A stretch of DNA of 64,000 bases from Bifidobacterium asteroides (GCF_003202695.1 NZ_QGLL01000009.1:1-64000); one strand, 5' to 3'. Shown: positions 1 to 10,972, numbered from the stretch's first letter. Translations and numbers: made by a program. Notes: generated from the letters alone by a model not told the origin.

Positions 1-43
1 GCGATCCGGCGCAGGGGAGCCAACAAGCACTGACAGGAAGAAC

Positions 44-85
44 GGCCTGGCTGGCCAGTCACTGAAAAGACCAGCCAACCAGGCC
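44..85. terminator. Hairpin at left edge
   Basis: Imperfect inverted repeat GGCCTGGCTGG / CCAGCCAACCAGGCC with a loop of about 16 nt. It may be a terminator for a gene outside the window or a decayed intergenic hairpin. There is no clear T-tract in either direction, so its function is uncertain. Confidence 0.3.
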
Positions 86-490
86 ATGAACACCAGCAAC
101 AACGCTGTTCCCGCAAATACATGAGAACCGGCCGAATCCCCCAACCAGGGATCCGGCCGATTCTTTTATTACCTCGGGATCGATTCTCTGGCACGTGTTG
201 AAATCCTTGGAGCCCAGATACCGGTGGGTGCTGGCCTGAAGGGCCCGTGCCTCCGGATATTCGTTCAGATTCTGCAGATCCAAGAAGACGAGCAGGAGCC
301 GACCCTTCCCGCAACGGCATTCCAGCAGCTGCGTCATGGGTCGCAGGTAGGCGTAGCTGTCCGTCTTGGTGATGATGGACTGGTAGCGCTCGGACAGGAC
401 GATGGCCCGCTGGACAGCCATGGGCCACCACTGCCGGTCAGCGTACGAGTCAGTAGGAAAATCGGCGAAAACAGGTGATCGGCCTGAATG
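59..490 (-). pseudogene. C-terminal remnant of a GH2-like beta-glycosidase
   Basis: A minus-strand frame reads FADFPTDSYADRQWWP near its upstream end and then a 'ECRCGKGRLLLVFLDL ... EYPEARAL' stretch. I recognise this as the usual C-terminal end of GH2-type beta-glycosidases, a GKG-containing strand followed by a 'PEAR' helix. Nothing resembling the catalytic barrel lies upstream and no plausible start precedes the fragment, so it is a truncated remnant. The frame also runs through a hairpin at 128-159 that probably lay 3' of the original stop: a TAATAA in another frame sits just before it. The family call is from motif memory. No active protein is expected. Confidence 0.5.
128..159 (+). terminator. 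Rho-independent terminator-like hairpin
   Basis: Arms GGCCG(A)ATC and GAT(C)CGGCC surround a loop of about 11 nt and are followed on the plus strand by TTCTTTTATT. Minus-strand transcripts ending at the decayed GH2-like gene could also use the hairpin. No intact gene reads into it in this window. Confidence 0.45.
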
Positions 491-811
491 AACTACCCCA
501 TGGTGCCGCTCTGGTCCTTGAATATCTCCACTGAACAGAAGTCCGTGGAGATCGGATTCTTGTCCGGTTTTTCAATCCCATGAGATGGAATCGTAAGCTC
601 TGTGTAACCTTTACTGTGCGCCCATAGTCATCAGCCACTTGTCGGCTCAGTAAAACTGTATATATTCGCTCTCGGTTCATAGGCGGAATCGGCCCTCAGA
701 ACTGTATGAATTATTTAAAAATACTAAAAATTGCTCCTAGGTCAGTACGTCTGACCAGCACTTGTTGGACTCGGGATGACTGGAGAAAATGGCCGAATAC
801 CTACCACGAAA
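491..811. other. Gene-free stretch
   Basis: No convincing coding frame was found on either strand. Short open frames lack ribosome binding sites and family resemblance. The 690-740 part is AT-rich and could have held a promoter for the lost gene to its left. Nothing further can be supported. Confidence 0.5.
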
Positions 812-837
812 GGGTCGGCCCATCGAAGGACCGACCC
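812..837 (-). terminator. Terminator of the ABC exporter operon
   Basis: Inverted repeat GGGTCGG / CCGACCC with a 12-nt loop, 75 nt downstream of the exporter stop codon. On the minus strand it is followed by TTTCG, a short T-run. Confidence 0.5.
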
Positions 838-911
838 CTACACTGGCTTTCGCTTAATGCTGGATCATGCCTTCCTGCGTCTTCTTCCACCGTCAGGCAT
901 TCCTGGTGAGC

Positions 912-2924
912 CTATTCCAGTTCCAGGGCTCCGGTGTAGAGCTGGTAGTACTCACCATGCCTGGCTATCAGCTCATCATGGTTGCCGCGCTCGATGATCC
1001 GCCCATGATCCAGAACCATGATCACATCGGAGTTGCGGACCGTGGAGAGTCGGTGGGCGATGACGAAGACCGTTCGGCCGCGCATCAGTGCATCCATGCC
1101 TTGCTGGACCACTTCCTCGGTCCTGGTGTCGATCGAGGAAGTGGCTTCGTCCAGGATCATGGCCGGGGGATCCGCCACAGCCGCCCTGGCAATGGAAATC
1201 AGCTGGCGCTGACCCTGGGACAGTCCGCTTCCATCCCCCTCAAGAACCGTCTGGTAGCCCTGGGGAAGCATGCGGATGAAGCTGTCTGCGTTGGTCATCC
1301 TGGCCGCTTCGATGCACTCCTCGTCCGTGGCATCCAGGCGCCCATAGCGGATGTTGTCCAGGACGGTGCCGGTGAAGAGGTTGACATCCTGAAGGACGAT
1401 GCCCAAGGAGCGGCGGAGGTCAGGCTTGCGGATGTTTTTCACATCGATACCGTCATAGAGGATCTGCCCCTGCTGGATGTCGTAGAAGCGGTTGATCAGG
1501 TTGGTGATCGTGGTCTTGCCGGCACCAGTGGCACCGACCAGCGCCACCTTCTGCCCGGGCTTGGCGAACCAGGTGATGTCGTGCAGAACAGGCTTGCTCG
1601 GATCATACCCGAAGCTGACGTCAGTGAATCGCACATCCCCCTGGAGGAGGGTGTATCGCCCGTCAGGGGATGTGATGGCCTGATCCTTGGCCTTCAGAGC
1701 CACATCGCGCGCATCGCCTGGAAGCTTCATGGCGGCCTCCAGCGAGCGCCTGCCATCGTCATCGGCCTCGCGCTTCCAGGCCCAATGCCCTGTTTCATGG
1801 TCGACGGGGGTCATGGTCCGGCCGTCCGAGGCCAGTTTGACGCTGACCAATCTGACCGTGCCCTGGTCGGACTCGACAGGCTGGTCCATCAGGTCGAAGA
1901 TCCGGGAGGCGCCGGCCAGGGCCATCATGACCATGTTGAACTGCATGGAGACCTGGCCGATCGGGTTGATGAAGGAGCGGGAAAGGGTCAGGAGGGAGAC
2001 GATGGTTCCCAGGGTCAGCGGCCCTGCCCCGGTCAGTCCTACGTTGCCCATGCCCGCGATGCCGGCCAGACCGCCGACGATGGCCAGGATGACATAGAGC
2101 AGGTAGCCCATATTGCCCACGACCGGCATAGTGACGTTGCCGTAGGTGTTGGCCTGGGCCGAGGCCTGGAAGAGCTCCTCGTTCCTCTCCTCGAAGACTT
2201 TGGCAGTGGCATCCTCGTGGTTGAAGACCTTGATGATCTTCTGTCCGTTGACGGCCTCTTCCACGAAAGCGTTCACCTGGCCCAGATAGCGCTGCTGGTG
2301 AACGAAGTACCGGCCGCTTCGGGTGACCAGAACCCGGACCACCACAATCAGGACCGCCGCGAAAACCAGTGTCAGAACGGTGAGGGGGATGGAAAGCCAG
2401 AGCATGGAGATCAAAGCGGCCAAGGCGGACAGTACCGAGGAGACCATCTGCGGGAAGGACTGAGAGATGGCCTGACGGAGGGTATCCGTGTCATTGGTGT
2501 AGCGGCTCATGGTGTCGCCGTGCTCATGGGTGTCGAAGAAGCCGATGGGCAGCTCCTGCTGGTGGGCGAACATCTGGTCGCGGATGGTCTTCAGGGTGCC
2601 CTGTTCCACCTTGACAATCAGCCAGTTCCAGAACCAGGAGCAGAAGGTTCCCACCGCATAGAGGCAGCCCATCAGGATCAGCGTCCTCATCAACGGTCCC
2701 CAATCGGGGTCAGCGGCCCCAACCAGCGGCAGAATATAGTGATCGATCAGCGGCTGAAGGAAGAAGGCCGATGCGGCCTGGGCTCCGGCGCTGATGATGA
2801 TGCAGACCACGATCACCGCCAGCTGCCAACGGTAGGCCAGCAAATAGCTCAGGATCCGACGGGTCGTTCCCGGAGCGGCCTTGTCCAGGCGGGGCTTGCG
2901 GTCCTTGAATGATCCGTCACTCAT
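912..2924 (-). CDS. ABC exporter, catalytic half-transporter
   Basis: A 670-residue fused membrane/ATPase half-transporter of the multidrug/lipid exporter type (ABCB/MsbA-like). Six membrane segments span about residues 30-330, followed by a nucleotide-binding domain from about 435. Its ATPase motifs are canonical: Walker A GATGAGKTT, Walker B MILDEATSS with the catalytic Glu, and AHRLS with the H-loop His. The signature is slightly unusual (LSQGQ). About 75 residues of charged sequence separate the membrane and ATPase domains. The gene follows and overlaps by 8 nt the second half-transporter (2917-4791). That partner has a degenerate ATP site, so the two probably form a heterodimer in which this subunit supplies the Walker motifs of the active site. 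The substrate is unknown; drug or lipid export is inferred from the family only. Confidence 0.92.
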   Translation of the reverse strand: MSDGSFKDRKPRLDKAAPGTTRRILSYLLAYRWQLAVIVVCIIISAGAQAASAFFLQPLIDHYILPLVGAADPDWGPLMRTLILMGCLYAVGTFCSWFWNWLIVKVEQGTLKTIRDQMFAHQQELPIGFFDTHEHGDTMSRYTNDTDTLRQAISQSFPQMVSSVLSALAALISMLWLSIPLTVLTLVFAAVLIVVVRVLVTRSGRYFVHQQRYLGQVNAFVEEAVNGQKIIKVFNHEDATAKVFEERNEELFQASAQANTYGNVTMPVVGNMGYLLYVILAIVGGLAGIAGMGNVGLTGAGPLTLGTIVSLLTLSRSFINPIGQVSMQFNMVMMALAGASRIFDLMDQPVESDQGTVRLVSVKLASDGRTMTPVDHETGHWAWKREADDDGRRSLEAAMKLPGDARDVALKAKDQAITSPDGRYTLLQGDVRFTDVSFGYDPSKPVLHDITWFAKPGQKVALVGATGAGKTTITNLINRFYDIQQGQILYDGIDVKNIRKPDLRRSLGIVLQDVNLFTGTVLDNIRYGRLDATDEECIEAARMTNADSFIRMLPQGYQTVLEGDGSGLSQGQRQLISIARAAVADPPAMILDEATSSIDTRTEEVVQQGMDALMRGRTVFVIAHRLSTVRNSDVIMVLDHGRIIERGNHDELIARHGEYYQLYTGALELE

Positions 2925-4791
2925 GGTCCTTGTCCTCCTCGCCCTGGTTCCTGGTCTGTGATTCGTAGATGGATCGGTACTCCTGACATGTTCGCAGGAG
3001 CTCCTGGTGCGTGCCCTGGTCGAGAATCCTGCCCTCCTCCAGGACCACTATCAGGTCGGCATCCTCCACAGAGGCCAGACGCTGGGAGATGATGATCTTG
3101 GTGGTGTCTGGGATTTCCTGGCTGAAAGCACGGCGGATCAGCTGGTCGGTCTTGGTATCCACGGCGCTGGTTGAGTCATCCAGAATCAGAATGTCGGGTT
3201 TCTTCAGAAGGGCCCGTGCTATGCATAGACGCTGTCGCTGGCCGCCAGAGAGGTTGGTGCCGCCCTCGTCCAGGTAGGTCTGATAGCCATCGGGAAACTC
3301 CCTGACAAAACCGTCGGCCTGAGCCAGGGTGCAGGCGCGCACCAGCTCTTTGTCCGTGGCTTGGGGATTGCCCCAGCGCAGGTTCTCGGCGATGGTCCCG
3401 GTGAAGAGGACATTCTTTTGGAGCACCATCGCCACCTGGTCGCGCAGGACGGTCAGGTCGTACTGGCGTACATCCACCCCGCCCACCTGGAGGGACCCCT
3501 CGGTCACGTCGTAGAGACGAGGGATGAGCTGGACCAGGCTGGACTTGGAGGAGCCGGTCCCGCCCACGATGCCCAGGGTGGAGCCCGAGGGAACGTCCAG
3601 ATTGATATGGCTCAGAACGGGACGTTCGGACCCATTCGAGTAGCGGAAGGTCACATCCTGGAAGCTGATGGAGCCGTCGGCCACCTTCATCACCGGCTTG
3701 GCGGGATCATGCACGGTGCTGACCTCGTTCAGCACCTGGCAAATGCGCTCCGCCGAGGCCTGGGATATAACGACCATGACCACGATCATGGAGACCATGT
3801 TCATCGCCATCATGATCTGGATGGCATAGGTGACCAGGGCGGTCAGATCGCCTGTGGTCAGCCCCAGAGCGGCATTATTTCCTGATGCCACAATCTGGGA
3901 GGCGCCCATCCAGGATATGACCAGCAGAGAGGCGTAGATGCAGAAGTTCAACAGCGCCGGGTTCAGGCTCATGATCCGCTCGGCCTTGCAGAAGGCCCGG
4001 TAGATGGCCATGGAAATACCGTTGAATTTGTGCTCCTCGTAGTCCTCCCGGTTGTAGGACTTGACCACTCTGATGCCCTGAAGGTTCTCGTCCACCACGT
4101 TGTTGAGATGGTCGTAGGTGTGGAAGACGCGCTCGAAGATAGGGTGAACCAGCAGGGACAGACCAATCAGACCGAAGCCCAGGATGGGAATGGCGATCAG
4201 GAAGACCAGGGATATGGGCTTGGAGATCTTATAAGAAAAGAGCCAGGCCACGATGACCATGATCGGCGCCCTGACCCCGACCCTGATGACCATCTGATAG
4301 GCGTTCTGCAGGTTGGTCACATCGGTGGTCAGCCTGGTGATGATGGATCCGATGGAGAAACGGTCGATGTTGGTGAAGCTGAAGGACTGCACCTTGGCGA
4401 ACAGATCGCTGCGGACATTCTTGGCCAGTCCGGAAGAGGCGATAGCCGCATACCGACCGGACATGAACCCGGAGAACAGGGAGACGGCCGAGCAGGCCAG
4501 CAATATCAGCCCGAACTTGAAAATGGCCGGCATGGACCTCCCCGAGACTCCCTGGTCGATCAGGGATGCCATGATGGTCGGGATTACAATCTCAAGGACG
4601 CTCTCAAGAAAGACGAAGGCCGGAGCCAGAAAGCTGGCCTTCCGATATTCGCGCAAGGAGCGCAGAATGGTTCGGATGGTATGCTTCGAACGCGCTGGTT
4701 CCTGTTTATCCGATCTGACCACGGATGCCGTAGACCCCTTCAAATGGACCTCTTCTGTTTCTGAACTGAATGCTCTATCTTTTGCAGCCAA
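2917..4791 (-). CDS. ABC exporter, degenerate-site half-transporter
   Basis: A 624-residue ABCB-type half-transporter. The first 40 residues are polar; six membrane segments span about 55-350, and the ATPase domain starts near 390. Walker A is GGTGSSKSS, with Ser in place of the usual Gly before the Lys. Walker B reads LILDDSTSA, so the catalytic Glu is Asp. The H-loop reads ISQRLAS, so the His is Gln. The signature LSGGQRQRL is canonical. These substitutions are what is expected of the degenerate partner in heterodimeric exporters such as BmrCD or TM287/288. It is first in the operon and overlaps the catalytic partner by 8 nt. Several Met codons lie near the start, so the exact start is not certain. 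The transported compound is not evident. Confidence 0.9.
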   Translation of the reverse strand: MAAKDRAFSSETEEVHLKGSTASVVRSDKQEPARSKHTIRTILRSLREYRKASFLAPAFVFLESVLEIVIPTIMASLIDQGVSGRSMPAIFKFGLILLACSAVSLFSGFMSGRYAAIASSGLAKNVRSDLFAKVQSFSFTNIDRFSIGSIITRLTTDVTNLQNAYQMVIRVGVRAPIMVIVAWLFSYKISKPISLVFLIAIPILGFGLIGLSLLVHPIFERVFHTYDHLNNVVDENLQGIRVVKSYNREDYEEHKFNGISMAIYRAFCKAERIMSLNPALLNFCIYASLLVISWMGASQIVASGNNAALGLTTGDLTALVTYAIQIMMAMNMVSMIVVMVVISQASAERICQVLNEVSTVHDPAKPVMKVADGSISFQDVTFRYSNGSERPVLSHINLDVPSGSTLGIVGGTGSSKSSLVQLIPRLYDVTEGSLQVGGVDVRQYDLTVLRDQVAMVLQKNVLFTGTIAENLRWGNPQATDKELVRACTLAQADGFVREFPDGYQTYLDEGGTNLSGGQRQRLCIARALLKKPDILILDDSTSAVDTKTDQLIRRAFSQEIPDTTKIIISQRLASVEDADLIVVLEEGRILDQGTHQELLRTCQEYRSIYESQTRNQGEEDKDHE

Positions 4792-4896
4792 TCACCGACA
4801 TACAATACCCTCGAAAGAGGGTCTGAATGCACCTAGGCTATCATCCTGTCCGCCAGGGATGGGCGGACGCGCGGGGATTTCCGCCCTGCACAAAAA

Positions 4897-4930
4897 GAAG
4901 CTGTCACGCCCCTTGGGGTCATGCAGCTTC
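4897..4930 (-). terminator. Rho-independent terminator of adk
   Basis: The minus strand forms GAAGCTG..ACCCC-AA-GGGG..CAGCTTC, followed by TTTTTG. It lies 128 nt downstream of the adk stop and closes the secY-adk unit before the ABC exporter. Confidence 0.8.
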
Positions 4931-5057
4931 TATGCTCCTGCGAGTCTTACCAGCGAGTCTTATCAGTGTGTTGCGAACAAGGCATTCACAGTCTTGCTCA
5001 TTGCCTAGCATCGGTTGATTGAGCCAGTGGCAGGCATCTTATCTGACAGGCTGTAAA

Positions 5058-5630
5058 TTAGCGCTCGTCCAACTTGGTGATGATCTCCTTGGAGATCTGG
5101 TCGACCTCGCCCTGGCCATCCACTGCGACTAGAAGGCCGCGGGACTTGTAGGTGTTCAACAGGGGGGCAGTCTCCTTGGCATAGATATCCAGACGCTTGG
5201 CAATCGCCTCGGGGGTATCGTCTGCCCGCCCCTCTTCCTTGGCCCGCTTGGCGATGCGTTGCATGAGCACGTCATGGTCAGCATCCAGGGCCACCACAGC
5301 CGTCAGCGGAGTGTCCAGCTCCTGGAGCATCTGGTCCAGCGCCTCGACCTGGGAGGCCGAACGGGGGTAGCCGTCCAGAATCCAGCCCTGGGCGACATCA
5401 TCCATACCAAGACGGTCCTTGACGATCTTGTTGGTCAGCTCGTCTGGCACCAGCTCACCCTTGTCGGTGTAGGCCTTGGCCTGTTTGCCCAGTTCGGTTC
5501 CGTTCTTCAAGTTGTAGCGGAAAATGTCGCCGGTGGAGATGGCCGGAATCCCGTAATGCTTGCTGAGCAAGGCCGCCTGAGTGCCCTTGCCAACACCTTG
5601 AGGTCCCATGATCAACAGTCGCTGTGCCAT
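5058..5630 (-). CDS. adk: Adenylate kinase
   Basis: A 190-residue kinase interconverting ATP + AMP and 2 ADP in the cytoplasm. The N-terminal P-loop is GPQGVGKGTQ; AMP-site motifs follow, including 'STGDIFRYN' and 'DGYPRS' further on. The LID is short and lacks the four-Cys zinc site of Bacillus enzymes, as in other actinobacteria. I chose the start at MAQRLL (5630) because AGGA lies 6 nt upstream; an in-frame ATG at 5648 has no ribosome binding site. The gene follows secY after about 250 nt and is followed by its own terminator. The secY-adk order is typical of the spc operon. Confidence 0.97.
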   Translation of the reverse strand: MAQRLLIMGPQGVGKGTQAALLSKHYGIPAISTGDIFRYNLKNGTELGKQAKAYTDKGELVPDELTNKIVKDRLGMDDVAQGWILDGYPRSASQVEALDQMLQELDTPLTAVVALDADHDVLMQRIAKRAKEEGRADDTPEAIAKRLDIYAKETAPLLNTYKSRGLLVAVDGQGEVDQISKEIITKLDER

Positions 5631-5795
5631 TCCCAATCCTTTGTTCAATGTTTGACGCTCTTGACTCTCCGGTCCCGGACGGTCTTAGCAGTCTTAGCCG
5701 CGCAGAACCCTCATTTATGTATGCTAGCGGCTACCTGACCCAATACAGCCTCCACTCGCTAAACCCATGCAAACTATCTTTCCGAGACAAAAAGA

Positions 5796-5830
5796 ATCCG
5801 GCCCCATGCCACCAAGGACCAGGGCCGGAC
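5796..5830 (-). terminator. Terminator between secY and adk
   Basis: On the minus strand GTCCGGCCC pairs with GGGCCGGAT across a loop of about 16 nt, followed by TCTTTTT. It lies about 50 nt past the secY stop. adk may therefore be partly uncoupled from secY and driven by its own promoter in 5650-5790. Confidence 0.75.
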
Positions 5831-5881
5831 CTTCATCTGTTTTAGTCTGACACCACTTGCTGATGTTTGAGCGCAGTGTCC

Positions 5882-7210
<1,329 letters not shown>

Positions 7211-7324
7211 CTAAGTTCCCTCCCTACGCGCCCGCGCGTTGGTCCCGGTGCATCGCACCTTCTTGCTCCGACCAGCTTAACCGATGGCTCCGTCAAATTC
7301 CGACGGCACCCGAGTCGGAAACGA

Positions 7325-7363
7325 ATTCCGGCCCCGCCCGCTTGGAGCGGGGAGGGCCGGAAT
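7325..7363 (-). terminator. Terminator-like hairpin between rplO and secY
   Basis: ATTCCGGCCC pairs with GGGGCCGGAAT across a GC-rich loop, followed on the minus strand by TCGTTTCC. It lies about 30 nt downstream of rplO. It could end the ribosomal protein transcript or only attenuate it before secY. Confidence 0.6.
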
Positions 7364-7394
7364 CATCTGCCTTGCGGTCTGTCCCCTCTGAGCA

Positions 7395-7859
7395 TCAGTC
7401 TTCGGAAACGGATCCGCCTGCGGCTTCTATCTTGCTTTTTGCCGATGCCGAGGCCTTGACGCCCTTAAGGGTGAAAGCAGCCTTGACGTCGCCGTCACCC
7501 AGGATCTTGACAGGATGGCCCTTGCGGACCGCTCCCCTGTTGACCAGATCCTCGACGGTAACCTCGCCGCCCTTGGGGAAGAGCCCTTCCAGAGCGCCCA
7601 GGTTGACCACCTGGTACTCCTTCTTGAAGGGGCTCCTGAACCCGCGCAGCTTGGGCAGCCTCATGTACAGGGGCAGCTGGCCGCCTTCAAAGCCCGGGCG
7701 GACCTGGTAGCGGGCCTTGGTGCCCTTGGTGCCACGACCGGAGGTCTTGCCCTTGGACCCCTCGCCACGACCCACACGGATGCGGTCGCGCTTGGCGCCC
7801 GGAGCCGGACGCAGGTCATGCATCTGCAGGATGGTGGGCTCTTGCTTGTCGCTGGCCAT
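7395..7859 (-). CDS. rplO: 50S ribosomal protein L15
   Basis: A 154-residue large-subunit protein that helps late 50S assembly around 23S rRNA. It has the L15 N-terminus '[20 protein letters not shown]' region, the Gly-rich [13 protein letters not shown] loop, and the C-terminal fold ending in ALKGVKAS. It starts 2 nt after the rpmD stop and is the last r-protein gene before secY. Confidence 0.97.
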   Translation of the reverse strand: MASDKQEPTILQMHDLRPAPGAKRDRIRVGRGEGSKGKTSGRGTKGTKARYQVRPGFEGGQLPLYMRLPKLRGFRSPFKKEYQVVNLGALEGLFPKGGEVTVEDLVNRGAVRKGHPVKILGDGDVKAAFTLKGVKASASAKSKIEAAGGSVSED

Positions 7860-7861
7860 AA

Positions 7862-8050
7862 TCAGTCTGCCTCCTCTACGTTCACCAGGTGGCGGACCTT
7901 GTCGGCCATCCCCCGGTAGACGGGGGTGTCCTCACGCAGGACTGTCTGGCCGATTTTGTGAAGGCCCAGAGACCTGACGTTCTCCTTCTGGCGCTCGGTG
8001 GCATGAGCCACGCCCTTGACCAGGGTGATCTTGATCTGCTTGGTCATCAC
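7862..8050 (-). CDS. rpmD: 50S ribosomal protein L30
   Basis: A 62-residue protein with the L30 signature: KITLVKG at the N-terminus, then GLHKIGQTV and '[11 protein letters not shown]'. The start codon overlaps the rpsE stop, giving translational coupling. Two consecutive Met codons (8050 and 8047) make the first residue ambiguous by one. Confidence 0.96.
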   Translation of the reverse strand: MMTKQIKITLVKGVAHATERQKENVRSLGLHKIGQTVLREDTPVYRGMADKVRHLVNVEEAD

Positions 8051-8808
8051 TCACCTGCCTTCGACTGCTCGTCAGCCTTGGCCTTGGCCTCTTCGCGCTC
8101 CTTGCGCTCGTCGGCAATGCCGGCTGCACGTGCACGCAGGAGGGAGTCAGGGGCGACCTCCTCCAAAGGCAGACCGCGGCGTGCTGCGATCTCCTCGGGC
8201 TCCTCAAGTTGCTTCAGAGCAGCCACAGTGGCCCGCACCATGTTGACGGCCGTGGCCGACCCCATGGACTTGCTGAGAATATCGGTGATGCCAGCGCACT
8301 CCAGGACTGCGCGAACCGGACCACCGGCGATAACACCGGTGCCTGGTGCTGCAGGCCGCAGGAGAACAGTTCCCGCCGCATCGTGGCCGATCACCGGATG
8401 GGTGACAGTGCCACGGATCCGGGGAACAGTGAACATGTGCTTTTTGGCGTCCAGCTGACCCTTGGAGATGGCTGCGGGAACCTCGCGGGACTTGCCGTAG
8501 CCAACGCCCACGGTGCCTTTGCCGTCGCCCACGACCACCAGGGCCGCGAAGCTGAAGGTTCGCCCGCCCTTGTGAACCTTGGACACACGGTTGATGGTCA
8601 CGACCCTGTCGAGCATGTCGTCACGGTCATCGCGGTCACGACGACCACGACGGCCATCCCTGCGGCCGTCACGGGAACCGCCCCGACGACCACCGCGGCG
8701 ATCATCGTTCCGGTCGTTCCGGTCCCTTCTGCCACCCTGGCTGGACTGAGCGTTTGTTGAATCTTCAGTCACCTGGGTTGTTTCCTTTGTCGTTACGTTG
8801 TCGCTCAC
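8047..8808 (-). CDS. rpsE: 30S ribosomal protein S5
   Basis: A 253-residue S5, much longer than the usual 165-170. The first 60 or so residues are an Arg/Asp/Gly-rich low-complexity tail (repeated RRDRNDR and GGRRGG blocks), typical of actinobacterial S5. The conserved double-stranded-RNA-binding fold then starts at '[18 protein letters not shown]', and the decoding-fidelity domain follows. A charged Ala/Lys/Glu tail closes the protein. It overlaps rplR by 4 nt. Confidence 0.97.
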   Translation of the reverse strand: MSDNVTTKETTQVTEDSTNAQSSQGGRRDRNDRNDDRRGGRRGGSRDGRRDGRRGRRDRDDRDDMLDRVVTINRVSKVHKGGRTFSFAALVVVGDGKGTVGVGYGKSREVPAAISKGQLDAKKHMFTVPRIRGTVTHPVIGHDAAGTVLLRPAAPGTGVIAGGPVRAVLECAGITDILSKSMGSATAVNMVRATVAALKQLEEPEEIAARRGLPLEEVAPDSLLRARAAGIADERKEREEAKAKADEQSKAGE

Positions 8809-9176
8809 AGTGCCAAACCTCCCTCACGGGCGCCTTCCGCAACCGCTGCGACCCTTCCGTGGTACTTGTTGCCACCACGGTCGAAGACCACGGTGGTGAT
8901 GCCAGCCTTCTTGGCCTTGGCCGCAATCTGCTCGCCCACCTTGCGGGCGGCTTCGGTCTTGGTGCCCTTGAAGGAGCCATAGTCCGAAGCCATAGTCGAC
9001 TCGCTGACCAGGGTGACGCCCCTGGTGTCGTCGACGATCTGGGCGATCATATTGCGGTTGGTCCGAGTGACCACCAGACGGGGACGCTCTGCCGTGCCGG
9101 AGACGTGCTTGCGCAGACGGGCATGGCGGCGCAGACGGGCGATCTTCTTGCCTTTGCCTAGTATCGAGACCGTCAT
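8805..9176 (-). CDS. rplR: 50S ribosomal protein L18
   Basis: A 123-residue 5S-rRNA-binding protein. The L18 fold is clear: [20 protein letters not shown] at the N-terminus, then '[21 protein letters not shown]' spacing, and '[14 protein letters not shown]' at the end. I start it at MTVSIL (9176); the frame stays open further upstream but only as a shadow of rplF. It begins 1 nt after the rplF stop. Confidence 0.97.
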   Translation of the reverse strand: MTVSILGKGKKIARLRRHARLRKHVSGTAERPRLVVTRTNRNMIAQIVDDTRGVTLVSESTMASDYGSFKGTKTEAARKVGEQIAAKAKKAGITTVVFDRGGNKYHGRVAAVAEGAREGGLAL

Positions 9177-9177
9177 A

Positions 9178-9717
9178 TCACTTACCAGCCTTTCCAGCCT
9201 TGCGCAGGATGTGCTCATCGGCGTACTTGATGCCCTTGCCCTTGTAAGGCTCGGGAGCACGCAGGGCGCGGATATTGGCCGCAGCCTGGCCGACAGCCTG
9301 CTTGTCGATGCCGGAGACGACCACTTCGTTGGCGTTCGGCGTCTCGAAGGTGATGCCCTCCGGGGGGTCGACAGTGATGGTGTGCGAGTAGCCCAGCGAG
9401 AACTCAAGGGACTTGCCCTTGGCAACCACGCGGTAGCCGGTGCCGACGATCAGCAGGTGCTTGCTATAGCCCTTGGAGACGCCTTCGACCATGGAAGCCA
9501 CAATGGAGCGGCTCAGTCCGTGCTTGGCCTTGGTAGGGCGGTCCTCGTCGGCGGGGGTCATGATGATCTCATTGCCCTCGACCTTGCCGGTGATGCCCTC
9601 AGGCAGCGTGTACTCGTCGGAGCCCTTGGGACCCTTGGCGGTGAATTCCTGGCCCTTGAAGGCCACCTCCACACCTGCCGGAACGGCGATGGGGAGCTTA
9701 CCAATATGCGATGCCAT
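9178..9717 (-). CDS. rplF: 50S ribosomal protein L6
   Basis: A 179-residue protein near the GTPase centre and sarcin-ricin loop. It shows the two related L6 domains, beginning [16 protein letters not shown] and ending with the L6 signature [19 protein letters not shown]. It sits in the usual place between rpsH and rplR. Confidence 0.97.
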   Translation of the reverse strand: MASHIGKLPIAVPAGVEVAFKGQEFTAKGPKGSDEYTLPEGITGKVEGNEIIMTPADEDRPTKAKHGLSRSIVASMVEGVSKGYSKHLLIVGTGYRVVAKGKSLEFSLGYSHTITVDPPEGITFETPNANEVVVSGIDKQAVGQAAANIRALRAPEPYKGKGIKYADEHILRKAGKAGK

Positions 9718-9733
9718 GTTCAGCTCTCCTTTC

Positions 9734-10132
9734 TCACCATACGTAGGCGACGATTTCGCCGCCGATGCCCCTATCGAGGCATTCCTTCTGGGTCATCAGT
9801 CCCGAGCTCGTCGAGATGATGGCGATTCCCAGCCCGCCCAGGGGCATAGGCAGGGAATCCGACTTGGCGTAGCGGCGCAGGCCGGGCTTGGAGACGCGCT
9901 TGATTCCCTGAATGGACTGGCGTCCATCGGGACCGTACTTGAGCGTGATCTCCAGATCCTGCCCGACGCGCGCCTCCTTGGCGCGGTAATCGGCGATGAA
10001 ACCTTCGCGCTTGAGAATCTGCGCGATGTTCGCCTTGAACTTGGAGTACGGCATGTCGACTGTTTCATGCTTGGCCGCACTCGCATTACGCAGACGCGTC
10101 AGCATGTCTGCGATGGGATCTGTCATTGTCAT
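9734..10132 (-). CDS. rpsH: 30S ribosomal protein S8
   Basis: A 132-residue primary 16S-rRNA-binding protein. N-terminal [13 protein letters not shown] and the C-terminal signature [18 protein letters not shown] are diagnostic. In E. coli S8 is the translational repressor of the spc operon; whether that holds here is not visible in the sequence. Confidence 0.97.
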   Translation of the reverse strand: MTMTDPIADMLTRLRNASAAKHETVDMPYSKFKANIAQILKREGFIADYRAKEARVGQDLEITLKYGPDGRQSIQGIKRVSKPGLRRYAKSDSLPMPLGGLGIAIISTSSGLMTQKECLDRGIGGEIVAYVW

Positions 10133-10212
10133 GTGGGCTTATGCCCTTCCTCGCCGTGGTTTCCGCCACCGGGCAGCAATCTGCCCCGGCCGCGGACCTT
10201 CAGCGTCGATCT

Positions 10213-10398
10213 TTACCAACTGGACTTCGTCACACCCGGCAGCTCGCCGCGATGGGCCTTCTCGCGAAGGCAGATGCGGCACAGGCCGAACTTGCGATAG
10301 ACGGAATGAGGACGACCGCAGACCTGGCAGCGCGTGTAGCCACGCACCTTGAACTTCGGCTTGCGTGCCGCCTTGTTTCTCAGAGCGGTTTTTGCCAT
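10213..10398 (-). CDS. rpsZ: 30S ribosomal protein S14, zinc-binding type Z
   Basis: A 61-residue short S14 of the C+ type. The zinc ligands are C24, C27, C40 and C43 (CQVC ... CRIC). Actinobacteria often carry an additional zinc-independent S14 elsewhere that replaces it when zinc is scarce; none is seen here. It starts 1 nt after the rplE stop. Confidence 0.97.
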   Translation of the reverse strand: MAKTALRNKAARKPKFKVRGYTRCQVCGRPHSVYRKFGLCRICLREKAHRGELPGVTKSSW

Positions 10399-10399
10399 A

Positions 10400-10972
10400 T
10401 CAGTTCTCCTTGAAGGGGAAGCCCAGCTGCTTGAGCAGCGCCCGGGCCTCCTGATCGTTCTTGGTGGAGGTCACCACGGTGATATCCATACCACGCTGGT
10501 GATCGATCTGATCAGGATCGATCTCGTGGAACATGGACTGCTCCGTGAGACCGAAATTGTAGTTGCCCTGGCCGTCAAACTGACGGTCGCTGATGCCGCG
10601 GAAGTCGCGGATGCGGGGCAGAGCCAGGGTCAGCAGTCGATCCAGGAACTCCCACATGCGCACGCCGCGCAAGGTAGCGAAGGCGCCGATGGCCTGTCCC
10701 TCGCGCAGATGGAACTGCGCCACGGACTTCTTGGCCTTGGTGATCTTGGGCTTCTGGCCAGTGATGGCCGTCAGGTCCTTGACCGCACCCTCGATCAGCT
10801 TGGAGTCGCGTGCAGCGGCTCCTACGCCCATGGAGACCACGACCTTCTCGATCCTGGGCACCTGCATGGGGTTGGAGAACTTGAACTCCTTCTCCAGCTC
10901 GGGCACAATGCTCTCGCGATACTGCTGCAGCAAACGAGGGACTGCCGGTGCTTCAACGGTGGTATCGCTCAT
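10400..10972 (-). CDS. rplE: 50S ribosomal protein L5
   Basis: A 190-residue 5S-rRNA-binding protein of the central protuberance. The body opens with [13 protein letters not shown]. It contains '[19 protein letters not shown]' and the '[16 protein letters not shown]' strand near the C-terminus. It overlaps rplX by 4 nt. Confidence 0.97.
   Translation of the reverse strand: MSDTTVEAPAVPRLLQQYRESIVPELEKEFKFSNPMQVPRIEKVVVSMGVGAAARDSKLIEGAVKDLTAITGQKPKITKAKKSVAQFHLREGQAIGAFATLRGVRMWEFLDRLLTLALPRIRDFRGISDRQFDGQGNYNFGLTEQSMFHEIDPDQIDHQRGMDITVVTSTKNDQEARALLKQLGFPFKEN

Noticed and set aside
867-2912. 681-codon open frame on the plus strand opposite the ABC exporter
   Set aside because: It is a shadow of the ABC gene in GC-rich DNA. 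The product has no family features and is a His/Asp/Gly-rich antisense translation.
8805-9425. Long rplR frame starting at 9425
   Set aside because: The extra 83 residues are out-of-frame rplF sequence. The L18 body starts at 9176.
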